Notes: generated by a model from the sequence alone, not told the origin. A DNA stretch of 64,000 bases from Cohnella pontilimi (GCF_005049045.1 NZ_SUPK01000003.1:310001-374000); one strand, 5' to 3'; shown: positions 43,352-51,320, numbered from the stretch's first letter. A program made the numbers and translations.

Positions 43352-44169
43352 GAAGCCTCACCTTGACCGGCGTATTCGAAGTAGTTTTTCTCGGTCTCCC
43401 ATAGTCCGATCTTGTGCAGCTTAGGAAGATGCGGGCGCAGCATGTCATAAATGACCATCGCCACCACTTCCGATGTCGGATTCAATTCCTTGAACTCCGC
43501 CGTATCGAGGTTCAAATGCTTATGATCGAATTTGTCGAGCACGACCCTCTCCACGACTTCGTCCAATTGGGCGAGATTGATGATCATGCCTGTTACCGGA
43601 TCAGGTTCTCCTGCAACCGTCACATCCAAATAATAGTTGTGGCCGTGGCCGTGCGGATTGTTGCATTTGCCGAACAGCTTCCGGTTTTCCTCCGGTGACA
43701 AATGATCGCTATGAAGGCGATGCGCGGCGCAAAAATGATATTGGCGAGTCAGACGAGTCAATGAACCTGCCTCCTTTTCCGCGGATAAGTAGTGATTTTC
43801 ATGCAATCGAATGCGGTGCAGTTGACACCCTTCGAACCGACCTTCCAGTGATTCCCAAATATATTCCACCAAGTTTTCCGTTGTCGGAATATGTTGTTTG
43901 AAATGAGGGTGTTCCCGGTCCAAAAATTTACCGTCGAGCTCGTCCGACACGAACGATTGTACAAGATGCTTGATATCCGTTGTGTTCACGACAATGCCGG
44001 ATAGTTCGTTCAATTCTCCTTTGACGACAACTTCCATCTTGTAGTCGTGGCCGTGCCCGCTTGGATTGCTGCAGCGTCCGAATTCCCGGACATTGTCCGC
44101 TTCGCTCCAACTTGGTACCCGATAGACGTGGGTGGCCGAAAAATCGATTCTTCTGGATAAATAAAGCAT
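43348..44169 (-). CDS. Tandem-domain 6-pyruvoyl-tetrahydropterin synthase
   Basis: A 273-residue protein made of two PTPS domains (about 1-133 and 138-273). Domain 1 has zinc ligands His14, His39 and His41 and Cys33 in GRCSNPSGHGHDY. Domain 2 has His150, His175, His177 and Cys169 in FGKCNNPHGHGHNY, almost the same as animal PTPS, plus WETEKNYFEY at the C-terminus. This is the PTPS spacing, not the CxxxHGH of QueD, so the enzyme should make 6-pyruvoyl-tetrahydropterin from dihydroneopterin triphosphate. Standard enzymes have one domain (about 140 residues). Neighbours folE and SDR complete the route. Confidence 0.9.
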   Translation of the reverse strand: MLYLSRRIDFSATHVYRVPSWSEADNVREFGRCSNPSGHGHDYKMEVVVKGELNELSGIVVNTTDIKHLVQSFVSDELDGKFLDREHPHFKQHIPTTENLVEYIWESLEGRFEGCQLHRIRLHENHYLSAEKEAGSLTRLTRQYHFCAAHRLHSDHLSPEENRKLFGKCNNPHGHGHNYYLDVTVAGEPDPVTGMIINLAQLDEVVERVVLDKFDHKHLNLDTAEFKELNPTSEVVAMVIYDMLRPHLPKLHKIGLWETEKNYFEYAGQGEAS

Positions 44170-44190
44170 CTTTACCGGCCTCCTTCGACC

Positions 44191-44781
44191 TTATGCGTTT
44201 CTGGAGATGGAGCGGTCAAACTCCTCACACAAGGCGGTATCTTCAGCAAAAACTCCCTTTTTCAGCGTTGTCACCGTGGAAGTGCCCGGCTTTTTCACGC
44301 CTCGTGCACACATGCACAAATGAGTCCCATCGACCGTCACCATCACACCCTTGGGTTTCAATACATTCATCACGGCGGCTGCGATCTGATGGGTCATCCT
44401 CTCCTGCACTTGCGGCCGCCCGGCGACCAGTTCAACCAGCCTCGCAAATTTACTCAATCCGACAATTCTTCCGTCCGGTATATAGCCGATATGTACTTTT
44501 CCGTAAAAAGGGATCAGGTGGTGCTCGCAAAATGTGTAGTAGGCAATATCTTTCACGGTGATCATGCCGTCATAATCTTCTGCAAAGGTTGTGGTGAGCG
44601 CCGTCTCCGGATTCACTCCTACACCGGCAAAAACCTCGCGGTACATTTTCGCCACCCGCCTTGGCGTATCCAAAAGACCTTCCCGCCCGGGATCCTCGCC
44701 GATTTGTTCCAAAATCGTTCGGATGCTGTTCTCGAGAATGTCCTGTTTTGCAAATTTGTTTTGGACCAACTGGTGTTTCAT
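44191..44781 (-). CDS. folE: GTP cyclohydrolase I
   Basis: A 196-residue enzyme making 7,8-dihydroneopterin triphosphate from GTP. Zinc ligands Cys85 and His88 lie in FCEHHLIPF and Cys156 in THLCMCARG; GRPQVQERM and the conserved VGLSKFARL are present. It is the first gene of the c-di-GMP riboswitch-controlled operon, followed by PTPS and an SDR, so it serves a pterin pathway and not only folate. The ATG at 44781 has GGAGG ten bases upstream; a TTG two codons earlier is too close to that site. Confidence 0.94.
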   Translation of the reverse strand: MKHQLVQNKFAKQDILENSIRTILEQIGEDPGREGLLDTPRRVAKMYREVFAGVGVNPETALTTTFAEDYDGMITVKDIAYYTFCEHHLIPFYGKVHIGYIPDGRIVGLSKFARLVELVAGRPQVQERMTHQIAAAVMNVLKPKGVMVTVDGTHLCMCARGVKKPGTSTVTTLKKGVFAEDTALCEEFDRSISRNA

Positions 44782-44802
44782 ATCCAAGATGCCTCCTGCC
44801 TC

Positions 44803-44837
44803 AAATAAAAATCCAGTCCGGGAATAGGACTGGATTT
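44803..44837 (-). terminator. Riboswitch expression-platform terminator
   Basis: On the minus strand AAATCCAGTC (44837-44828) pairs with GACTGGATTT (44818-44809), a perfect 10-bp stem followed by TTATTT. It lies between the c-di-GMP aptamer and folE, so ligand binding can decide readthrough. Confidence 0.85.
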
Positions 44838-44854
44838 GGATGTTCGGATCCGTT

Positions 44855-44947
44855 CCTAATTCGGTGACCCGGCTGTCTGGCGTTTCCGCTTAAGACCCGT
44901 GGTTTTGCGTCCCCACCTTTCGATGGGTTTGCCTTTGTCGTTAGAGT
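44855..44947 (-). promoter_or_regulatory. Cyclic di-GMP-I riboswitch (GEMM)
   Basis: The minus-strand sequence shows all landmarks of the class I c-di-GMP aptamer: ACAAAGGCAAACCCATCG, the GAAA tetraloop, GTGGGGACGCAAAACC, then GGTCTTAAG, and the second stem closing GCCAGACAGCCGGGTCACC. P1 is formed by CTAA/TTAG flanks. A terminator follows 18 bases later, giving transcription control of the folE operon. Whether c-di-GMP turns it on or off cannot be decided by eye. Confidence 0.93.
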
Positions 44948-44959
44948 TATGAATGGTGG

Positions 44960-45796
44960 TCAACGCTCCATGCATTGTCCCGTTTCAAGCTGGGGTAGCG
45001 GTATCGCACGACCTAAAAGATAACCTTGCACGATGTGGGCACCGAGAGATGCCGCAAGCATGAAGTCTCCGGTTTGTTCAATCCCTTCCAGGATAATCTC
45101 GGTATCGGTGTCCTTACAAAGGTCAACGAAAAGTTCCACGACTTTCTGTTTTTTCTCGGATGAAGCCAAATCCACCGAAAAATATCGATCCAGCTTTATA
45201 AATTCGGGTTCAATTTCAATGATATGCCGCAGAGAAGCCGCACCCTGTCCGACGTCGTCCAAAGCGATCCGAAATCCCAAATCGCGCAGCAAATCAATGG
45301 TATTTTGTAAAGACTTCAGTTCTGTGATGGGCTCGGATTCTACGATCTCGAATACAATTCTTTGACTCGAAAAGGAAGGGATCTCGGTCATCATGTTTTC
45401 TAAGAAGCCAGGAAATGAAGGATGTAACAGCGTGGATGGGAAAGTATTGATGAACAGTAACCTATTCAACGCGAAAGCCATGCCCTCTTCGGACCGAAAA
45501 TAGGAAGAAACGGCATGAAAGATCGAGACAGTATCCAATTCAAAAAGTTTTTTGCAATTTTGGGCTAACCGGAACACCTCTTCCGGGTTTGAAGATAAAT
45601 GAGAGCGAAAAAAAGCTTCATGCCCAAACCATGTGGAATTCTTCAGATGATACATGGCTTGATAGGAGTGATGAAACAGTTCTTTTTGAATCAATAAATC
45701 AATGGCGTATTTATTGAGCCTGCTCAATAATGTCAGACACCCCCATGCATTAGAACATGCCTTGACGGCTTTCGCCCATATTACAGTGCTTGTCAC
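44960..45796 (-). CDS. EAL domain c-di-GMP phosphodiesterase
   Basis: A 278-residue stand-alone EAL protein. Catalytic motifs are largely kept: GHEAFFR (for EALxR), LLFINTFPSTL, FEIVESEP, IALDDVGQGAASL (for DDFGTG), FIKLDRYFS, EIILEGIEQ and VQGYLLGRAIP. The metal-binding Glu, Asn, Asp-Asp, Lys and Glu are all present, so hydrolysis of c-di-GMP is likely. The GTG start has no clear ribosome site; a TTG 25 codons later, behind GGGGGTG, is an alternative. The stop codon is 12 bases before the c-di-GMP riboswitch, so the transcript may run on into it. Confidence 0.87.
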   Translation of the reverse strand: MTSTVIWAKAVKACSNAWGCLTLLSRLNKYAIDLLIQKELFHHSYQAMYHLKNSTWFGHEAFFRSHLSSNPEEVFRLAQNCKKLFELDTVSIFHAVSSYFRSEEGMAFALNRLLFINTFPSTLLHPSFPGFLENMMTEIPSFSSQRIVFEIVESEPITELKSLQNTIDLLRDLGFRIALDDVGQGAASLRHIIEIEPEFIKLDRYFSVDLASSEKKQKVVELFVDLCKDTDTEIILEGIEQTGDFMLAASLGAHIVQGYLLGRAIPLPQLETGQCMER

Positions 45797-45895
45797 ATAT
45801 TAGATAATTCAAAGATAACGCTTACATATTCATTTATCTCCATATTTCTATGTTTATCTGTGCTTAGCTGCGGTTTATAAAGAACACTCTACATT

Positions 45896-45939
45896 CGTCG
45901 AATATCGACAAATTTCTCTGTAATTTTACATTTGACGAA
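45896..45939. promoter_or_regulatory. Possible Spo0A boxes
   Basis: TGACGAA (45933-45939) matches the 0A-box core TGNCGAA; CGTCGAA (45896-45902) and TTTGTCGAT (minus strand, nearby) are one base off. They lie upstream of the EAL gene and downstream of the PAS gene. The rest of 45797-45994 is AT-rich with no ORF. Short motifs, so weak evidence. Confidence 0.25.
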
Positions 45940-45994
45940 TTTTGATAAATGTAAAAAAATCCCGATCAACAGGGGGTTAGAGCACCAACACAAG

Positions 45995-47293
45995 CTAATT
46001 TTCCGTCTCGTTCCATATCTCGGTAGCATCGACATTGAGGGCATCGGCAACAGCGCGTGCGGTAAAACTATGAGGCTTTGCGATCTTGCCGTTTCTCAAA
46101 TTCGAGATGGTGGCTCGGGATAATCCCGTTTGTTCCGCCAATTCCGATACGCCGATCCCCCTTTCCGCCATAATTAATCGTAAATTAACGCCGGGATCGC
46201 TTTTATCCCGGAACAGTGGTCTGCTTGTTTCTGTTACTTCACGGGCTTCTATCAAAATGAGCTTTTTTCCTTTCCACTCAAACGTTCGCTGGTTTCTTTC
46301 CGCGTGAATTACGTGTCCGGTTTTTGTTTTGTATTCCACGCGTGCCGAGAAATTGGGTTTTCCAGACGTGTAAACAGGACCTTTAAGAACAATGTCATTT
46401 ACAGATTTTAAGCGAAACTCATCATTTGTATATCCTAATTTTTGCTGCGCTGCCTTGTTAGCTTCTATACAATGGATACTCCCATCCGATGTTTCTTCCA
46501 TTAAAAACATCATATTCGCTGCATTATGGAAAGCTTGCTCAAATTTGAATCTGCTTTCTTTTAAGGAATGCTCAATCCTTTTACGGTCGGTAATGTCCCG
46601 ATTGATCCCGATAATGCCGGCAATTTTGTGATCAACAAAATAGGAAATAGCCGTAGTATCAAGATACAACAGCTGTCCATGAACACTGCGGGACGCGATC
46701 TCACCGTTGAAAGGAATCCCTTTTAAACAGTCACTAAAAATATGTAATGTCTTTTCTTGATCTTCAGGATCAATAAATTGCAGAAACGATTTTCCTATGA
46801 CCTCGCTTCGGGTAACGCCGTAAAGTTCTTCTGCTGCCTTATTAACCGACATGATTTTCCCATCGGTTCCGATAAAAAAAATAGCATCCGGCATTTGTTC
46901 ATAAACTGACATGAAATTGAACTGATCCTGTTTCACTTTTTGCAACTCCTGATTTTGACTGAAATTTTTATCTGCCAGTATTCCGGTACCAAATGCAACC
47001 AAAAACGTGACAATAGCCAGTTCCACAATATGATAAAAATGCCAAACCGGGTGTCTGCTCCATATGATTTCCGCCGATTCCCACAGTGCATAAGTTCCGG
47101 TCAACCCCCCCCATACGACGATTCCTTTACGAACGCCGCCGTAATAAGAGGATAAGAACGAGGGAACAACATATATAATCCATATAAAATCTATAAAAAG
47201 GTAATGATGTAGAGCCGGAATTCCCGAGATAAATGGCAAAAGGTACGAGATGATCATGATCAGCCATATGTTCGGGGGAATTTTAGAGTGCAT
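45995..47293 (-). CDS. Membrane-bound PAS-PAS-Xre transcription regulator
   Basis: A 432-residue protein. About four to five hydrophobic segments occupy residues 8-112, then two PAS domains (about 125-240 with GTDGKIMSVNKAAEELYG, and 250-365), and a C-terminal Xre-type helix-turn-helix (GVSELAEQTGLSRATISNLRNGKI, about 378-401). There is no kinase or cyclase domain. It would be a one-component sensor holding its DNA-binding domain at the membrane. The ATG at 47293 has GAGGAG; an upstream extension lacks a site. A palindrome in its leader (47313-47328) could be its own operator. Confidence 0.83.
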   Translation of the reverse strand: MHSKIPPNIWLIMIISYLLPFISGIPALHHYLFIDFIWIIYVVPSFLSSYYGGVRKGIVVWGGLTGTYALWESAEIIWSRHPVWHFYHIVELAIVTFLVAFGTGILADKNFSQNQELQKVKQDQFNFMSVYEQMPDAIFFIGTDGKIMSVNKAAEELYGVTRSEVIGKSFLQFIDPEDQEKTLHIFSDCLKGIPFNGEIASRSVHGQLLYLDTTAISYFVDHKIAGIIGINRDITDRKRIEHSLKESRFKFEQAFHNAANMMFLMEETSDGSIHCIEANKAAQQKLGYTNDEFRLKSVNDIVLKGPVYTSGKPNFSARVEYKTKTGHVIHAERNQRTFEWKGKKLILIEAREVTETSRPLFRDKSDPGVNLRLIMAERGIGVSELAEQTGLSRATISNLRNGKIAKPHSFTARAVADALNVDATEIWNETEN

Positions 47294-47312
47294 ACCTTTT
47301 CTCCTCAAGTTG

Positions 47313-47328
47313 TTATGACTAATCATAA
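47313..47328. promoter_or_regulatory. Palindrome between the PAS-Xre and MFS genes
   Basis: TTATGA-CTAA-TCATAA is a perfect dyad with 6-bp arms, 20 bases upstream of the PAS-Xre start codon. It is a candidate operator for that protein's Xre domain. Elsewhere in 47294-47507 a plus-strand TATAAT (47408-47413) may be the -10 box of the MFS gene, but no good -35 box is visible. Confidence 0.35.
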
Positions 47329-47507
47329 AAGCCCTAGTACATATGTAACCGATAAGGTTTGCATTAAACTGCTTGCTCGCTGTCGGCAAGCTCTCACAAA
47401 GATATGATATAATTTCAGGATCGAGCGTTAAGGAGTATCCGGCTAAAGCAAACGAAATCGGGTATACTTGGAAAATCTTATTGTCTTTGAAGGAGCAGGA
47501 GTACAAC

Positions 47508-48698
47508 ATGAGCAAACCACAACTTTGGACTGCGAATTTCATCAGCATTGCCATTGCAAATTTTCTCGCGTTTACATCGTTTTATTACTTACTGGTCACC
47601 TTGCCGGTATTCGCGATACAAGATATGCATGAAGACGAAGCGGCGGTCGGTCTCATTACGACCGTTTTTTTGATCTCCGCCATCGTCGTGCGGCCAATGG
47701 CCGGCAAATGGATTGAGCGGACGGGGAAAACGGTTGTCTTACTGATCGCTTTCGCAATCCTTTGCGGGGCTTCGGCGTTTTACTTTTTCGCTTATTCCAT
47801 GCCGGCGTTGCTGGTGCTTCGTTTTTGTCATGGCATAGGTTTCGGAATGGCGACAACTGCTGCGGGCGCCATCGTGGCCGACCTCATCCCGGAAAGCCGC
47901 AAGGGCGAAGGCATGGGATATTACGGGCTTACGATGAACCTGGCGATGGTCGTCGGACCGTTCCTCGGGTTAACCGTCATGCAGCAAGGCGGCGCCACCT
48001 TGATGTTTATCGTGAACGCCGCTTTCTGCGTTCTCGCGTTTATCGGAGGTCTGCTGGTCAGGCTGCCGAAAAAGGAGGCGTCGCAAGTAGTTGGCGTGAA
48101 AGACGCGTCGTCCTCAGGGCTCCGCGGGTTCATTGAATATTCGGCGATTCCGGTGTCCTTGGTTGCGGCATTTTTCGCGCTCGCGTATTCGGCCATTATT
48201 TCCTTTGTCTCCGTGTATGCCAGGGAGATCGGGGTAACGGAAGCGGCGAGTTACTTCTTTGTCGTGTATGCAGTGGTTTTGTTCGTGTCACGACCTTTTA
48301 CGGGCAGGTGGTTCGACGCATACGGAGCTCACGTCATCATCTATCCGGCGATCCTGTTGTTTGCCGTCGGAACGTATCTCCTAAGTGTATCCGCCAGCGC
48401 GCCCTTGTTCCTGTTGTCGGCCGCATTGATCGGTCTCGGTTGGGGAACCGTGTTTCCTAGCCTGCAAACGATCGCTATCCAAAGAGCCGGCCCCGAGAAA
48501 GGCGCAGCCGCCACCGCAACGTACTTATCCATATTCGATTTCGGCTTCGGTGTCGGCTCGATGTTGTTCCCCTTCATCGCGGTAAGTATCGGCTACGGAA
48601 CGTTGTACTTCTATACATCGTTCCTTGTGCTGGTAGGGTTGGCAGTATACTACGCGCTTTACGGACGCTCCTCGGCTCGCGCAGATGAGACGCAGTAA
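47508..48698 (+). CDS. Major facilitator superfamily transporter
   Basis: A 396-residue MFS protein with twelve hydrophobic segments. Family marks are the loop motif RPMAGKWIERTGKT after helix 2 (variant of GxxxDRxGRR) and a second RPFTGRWFDAYG in the symmetrical half. It belongs to the drug/efflux-like part of the superfamily; the substrate is not evident. The ATG at 47508 has AAGGAGC; the longer upstream reading would overlap the divergent gene's leader and lacks a ribosome site. Confidence 0.88.
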   Translation: MSKPQLWTANFISIAIANFLAFTSFYYLLVTLPVFAIQDMHEDEAAVGLITTVFLISAIVVRPMAGKWIERTGKTVVLLIAFAILCGASAFYFFAYSMPALLVLRFCHGIGFGMATTAAGAIVADLIPESRKGEGMGYYGLTMNLAMVVGPFLGLTVMQQGGATLMFIVNAAFCVLAFIGGLLVRLPKKEASQVVGVKDASSSGLRGFIEYSAIPVSLVAAFFALAYSAIISFVSVYAREIGVTEAASYFFVVYAVVLFVSRPFTGRWFDAYGAHVIIYPAILLFAVGTYLLSVSASAPLFLLSAALIGLGWGTVFPSLQTIAIQRAGPEKGAAATATYLSIFDFGFGVGSMLFPFIAVSIGYGTLYFYTSFLVLVGLAVYYALYGRSSARADETQ

Positions 48699-48710
48699 TC
48701 CTTTTGACGC

Positions 48711-48895
48711 TATCCCCTTTGCTCAGGAGAGCATAGCGTATGTGGATTTGCGCTGGCCTTTTGTTGTTATCCCCTTTGCTCAGGTCGTGAATTTGCCCCT
48801 ATCTAGATTCTGAGCGAATGGGATAACGGTAAAAGGTAACAACGAGGAAGAACCTACATGACGCCGCCTGAGCGAATGGGATAACGGTAAAAGGT
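48711..48895. repeat. Pairs of direct repeats, 57-58 bp apart, in inverted order
   Basis: TATCCCCTTTGCTCAGG occurs at 48711 and 48768; CTGAGCGAATGGGATAACGG occurs at 48810 and 48868. The second is a near reverse complement of the first, so the two pairs face each other. Confidence 0.75.
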
Positions 48896-48945
48896 CGCGA
48901 GGTGAGATACTGATCCGCGAGCAGGCGATCTTCCGCAAAATTCTA

Positions 48946-49460
48946 AGATAGTCTGGCTGGCTTACAGTCGGCGTGGTGGCGAGAGTGCGCAATCCTTAGA
49001 TAGTCTGGCTGGCTTACGGTTGGTGTGGTGGCGAGAGTGCGCAATCCTTAGATAGTCTGGCTGGCTTACAGTTGGCGTGGTGGCGAGAGTGCGCAATCCT
49101 TAGATAGTCTGGCTGGCTTACAGTTGGTGTGGTGGCGAGAGTGCGCGATCCTTAGATAGTCTGGCTGGCTTACAGTCGGCGTGGTGGCGAGAGTGCGCAA
49201 TCCTTAGATAGTCTGGCTGGCTTACAGTTGGCGTGGTGGCGAGAGTGCGCAATCCTTAGATAGTCTGGCTGACTTACAGTCGGCGTGGTGGCGAGAGTGC
49301 GCAATCCTTAGATAGTCTGGCTGGCTTACAGTTGGCGTGGTGGCGAGAGTGCGCGATCCTTAGATAGTCTGGCTGACTTACAGTCGGCCTGTTGGCGAAA
49401 GTGCGCAATCCTTAGATAGTCTGGCGGGCTTACAGTCGGCGTGGTGGCGAGGATGATGCG
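48946..49460. repeat. Tandem repeat, ten units of 52 bp
   Basis: Units beginning AGATAGTCTGGCTGG start at 48946, 48998, 49050, 49102, 49154, 49206, 49258, 49310, 49362 and 49414, an exact 52-base period throughout. Units differ at only a few positions (for example CAGTCGGC/CAGTTGGC). No ORF crosses the array and no spacer is present. It separates the convergent MFS and proline dehydrogenase genes. Confidence 0.95.
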
Positions 49461-49496
49461 GAATAAGGCGGGGTAAGGTGCGGCGTGGACGGAATT

Positions 49497-49530
49497 GAAC
49501 CCCCGGCGATCTCACGATCACCGGGGGTTC
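49497..49530 (-). terminator. Terminator of the arginine/proline operon
   Basis: GAACCCCCGG (49497-49506) pairs perfectly with CCGGGGGTTC (49521-49530), nine bases after the proline dehydrogenase stop codon on the minus strand. Confidence 0.7.
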
Positions 49531-49538
49531 TTGTTCCA

Positions 49539-50453
49539 TCACTTAAACAAATTTTTGAGCACGAACCACACGTTCGCCGGGCGTTCGGCCAGACGGCGCA
49601 TGAAGTAGCCGAACCAGTCGACGCCGTAGGGAACATAGATCCGCACCCGGTAACCTTCATTCACGAGCTGCCGCTGCAGGTCTTCCGAGATGCCAAACAG
49701 CATCTGGAATTCGTAGGCGTCTCGCGGGAGGCCCCGCTCTTGAATGAAAGCCTTAATGTCCGCGATAATCGCCGCGTCATGGCTGGCGATGGCGGTATAG
49801 TTCCCGTAGGTCAAATTCAGTTTAATGATTTTTTTGAAATTCTCGTCGACCTTCGACTTCTCAGGAAACGCGATTTGGGGAGATTCCTTGTAGGCGCCCT
49901 TCACGAGCCGAAGGTTCGGCTTTAGGCGGTTCAGGTCATGGATATCCTGCTCGCTGCGGTACAGGTAAGCCTGAATGACCGTCCCCACATTATCGTACTC
50001 TGCACGCAGCTGCTGCAAAATGTCCAGCGTCACCTGGCAATGCGCGAAATCTTCCATATCAATGCGCACGAAATTGCCGTACCGCCGCGCGGTGTCGAGA
50101 ATGTTCCGCATGTTGCGCAGGCACAGTTCCTTGCTGATGTCGAGGCCGAGGGACGTCATTTTCAAGGAGAGGTTGGAATTGACACCCGAACTTGCGATGG
50201 CCTCCAAGGTACGAACGCACATGGCGGCGGATTCGACGGCTTCTTCTTCCGTGCCGACGAACTCTCCCAAATGGTCCAGCGTCGCCATCATGCCTTCTTC
50301 GTTCAATTTGCGTACCGTCCGAATCGCCTGCTCGATCGTTTCACCGGCAACGAACCGGCTTGCGCCGAACTTCAGCCCGTAACGTCTGGCCATCCTCTGC
50401 ACTGTGCGGTTTTTGCCGAGAAACTGAAAGGTGTTGCGCAGAATCGTCTCCAT
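49539..50453 (-). CDS. putB: Proline dehydrogenase
   Basis: A 304-residue single-domain PRODH, the Bacillus-type stand-alone enzyme. It has LRLVKGAYKES and the C-terminal MRRLAERPANVWFVL, including the RRLAER flavin/substrate motif. It oxidises proline to pyrroline-5-carboxylate with FAD, feeding RocA encoded upstream. Last gene of the operon; it follows the degenerate arginase paralogue by 21 bases. Confidence 0.93.
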   Translation of the reverse strand: METILRNTFQFLGKNRTVQRMARRYGLKFGASRFVAGETIEQAIRTVRKLNEEGMMATLDHLGEFVGTEEEAVESAAMCVRTLEAIASSGVNSNLSLKMTSLGLDISKELCLRNMRNILDTARRYGNFVRIDMEDFAHCQVTLDILQQLRAEYDNVGTVIQAYLYRSEQDIHDLNRLKPNLRLVKGAYKESPQIAFPEKSKVDENFKKIIKLNLTYGNYTAIASHDAAIIADIKAFIQERGLPRDAYEFQMLFGISEDLQRQLVNEGYRVRIYVPYGVDWFGYFMRRLAERPANVWFVLKNLFK

Positions 50454-50474
50454 GGCCCATCCATCTCTCCAGGT

Positions 50475-51299
50475 CTACAAAATTTTCTTCCCCAGCAAGG
50501 AGGCGATCAAGCCCGCGATCAGCTTGCTCGTCCGCCTCTTCTCATCCAGATACGGATTCACTTCCGTCACGTCCATCGAAGTAATCCGTCCCGACTCCGA
50601 CAGAAGCTCGAAAGCGAAATGCGCTTCCCGGAAAAACAGTCCCCCGGGTACCGGCCAATCCACGCCCGGCGCCTCAAGCGGATCGAGCACGTCCGCATCC
50701 AGGCTGACGTGAATACCGTCCGTGCCGTTGCCGGCGACGCCGAGCGCGGCTTCGATCACCTTCTCCACGCCCAGCCGGTCGATCTCATGCATCGTGAAGC
50801 AGGTTAACCCTTCCGAGCGGATCCATTCTCTCTCGCCTGGCTGTACGTCCCGCAGCCCGACAAGCACCACGTTTTCCTTGCGGACATGTCCTTCGCTCAG
50901 AATCGACGATAGCGCCATCCCGTTCGCGAATCCCGTCGTGCTCGTCTCCGCTGTCAGCAGCGAAGGATGCGCATCGAACCAGATCAAGCCGGTGTTCCCG
51001 GCTCCCCGGGTCACGCCTGCAACCGCCCCGGCGGAGACGCTGCGGTCTCCGCCCAGCACGAGCGGAAACGCCCCCTCCACCACAGAGGAAGCGGCTCGAT
51101 CGGCCAGCAGGCTGCTGACCTTCTCGACGTCCGACGCAACAGGAAAATTCTCTTCCGTCATTTCCAATCCTAAATTGCGGATCATCCGGCCAAGGCCGGC
51201 TTCGATCAAGCTGTCCGCTCCGTGCTCGGTTCCCGGACGGCTCGTTCCCGAGGCGAAAGGGACTTTGAACAGCTTGATCTTACGGGTTTGTGCCGTCAT
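50475..51299 (-). CDS. Arginase-family protein that has lost catalytic residues
   Basis: A 274-residue ureohydrolase-fold protein clearly related to the intact arginase at 54130-55047. The first metal motif GGDHS is GGDRS (Arg86), and DAHxD is DAHPS (Ser113), so two ligands of the first manganese are lost. The equivalent of the catalytic His in GNIHG is Asn (GFANG). The second-metal residues D109, H111, D201 and D203 (SLDADVLDP) remain. It is probably not an arginase. It could bind and regulate RocF, or hydrolyse something else with one metal. Full length, good ribosome site GAGGAGG and operon position argue that it is expressed. Confidence 0.85.
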   Translation of the reverse strand: MTAQTRKIKLFKVPFASGTSRPGTEHGADSLIEAGLGRMIRNLGLEMTEENFPVASDVEKVSSLLADRAASSVVEGAFPLVLGGDRSVSAGAVAGVTRGAGNTGLIWFDAHPSLLTAETSTTGFANGMALSSILSEGHVRKENVVLVGLRDVQPGEREWIRSEGLTCFTMHEIDRLGVEKVIEAALGVAGNGTDGIHVSLDADVLDPLEAPGVDWPVPGGLFFREAHFAFELLSESGRITSMDVTEVNPYLDEKRRTSKLIAGLIASLLGKKIL

Positions 51300-51320
51300 A
51301 GGTGAGCCCTCCTCAGCGTT

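Noticed and set aside
44855..44947. A tRNA-like or simple hairpin RNA upstream of folE
   Set aside because: The conserved GGCAAACC, GAAA loop, GGGACGCAAA and GCCGGGTCACC elements identify a c-di-GMP-I aptamer instead.
47294..47554. N-terminal extension of the PAS-Xre protein and of the MFS transporter
   Set aside because: Both extensions overlap the shared divergent promoter region and lack ribosome sites; the inner starts have GAGGAG and AAGGAGC.
48946..49460. CRISPR array
   Set aside because: The 52-bp units follow each other without unique spacers, and no cas genes are present.
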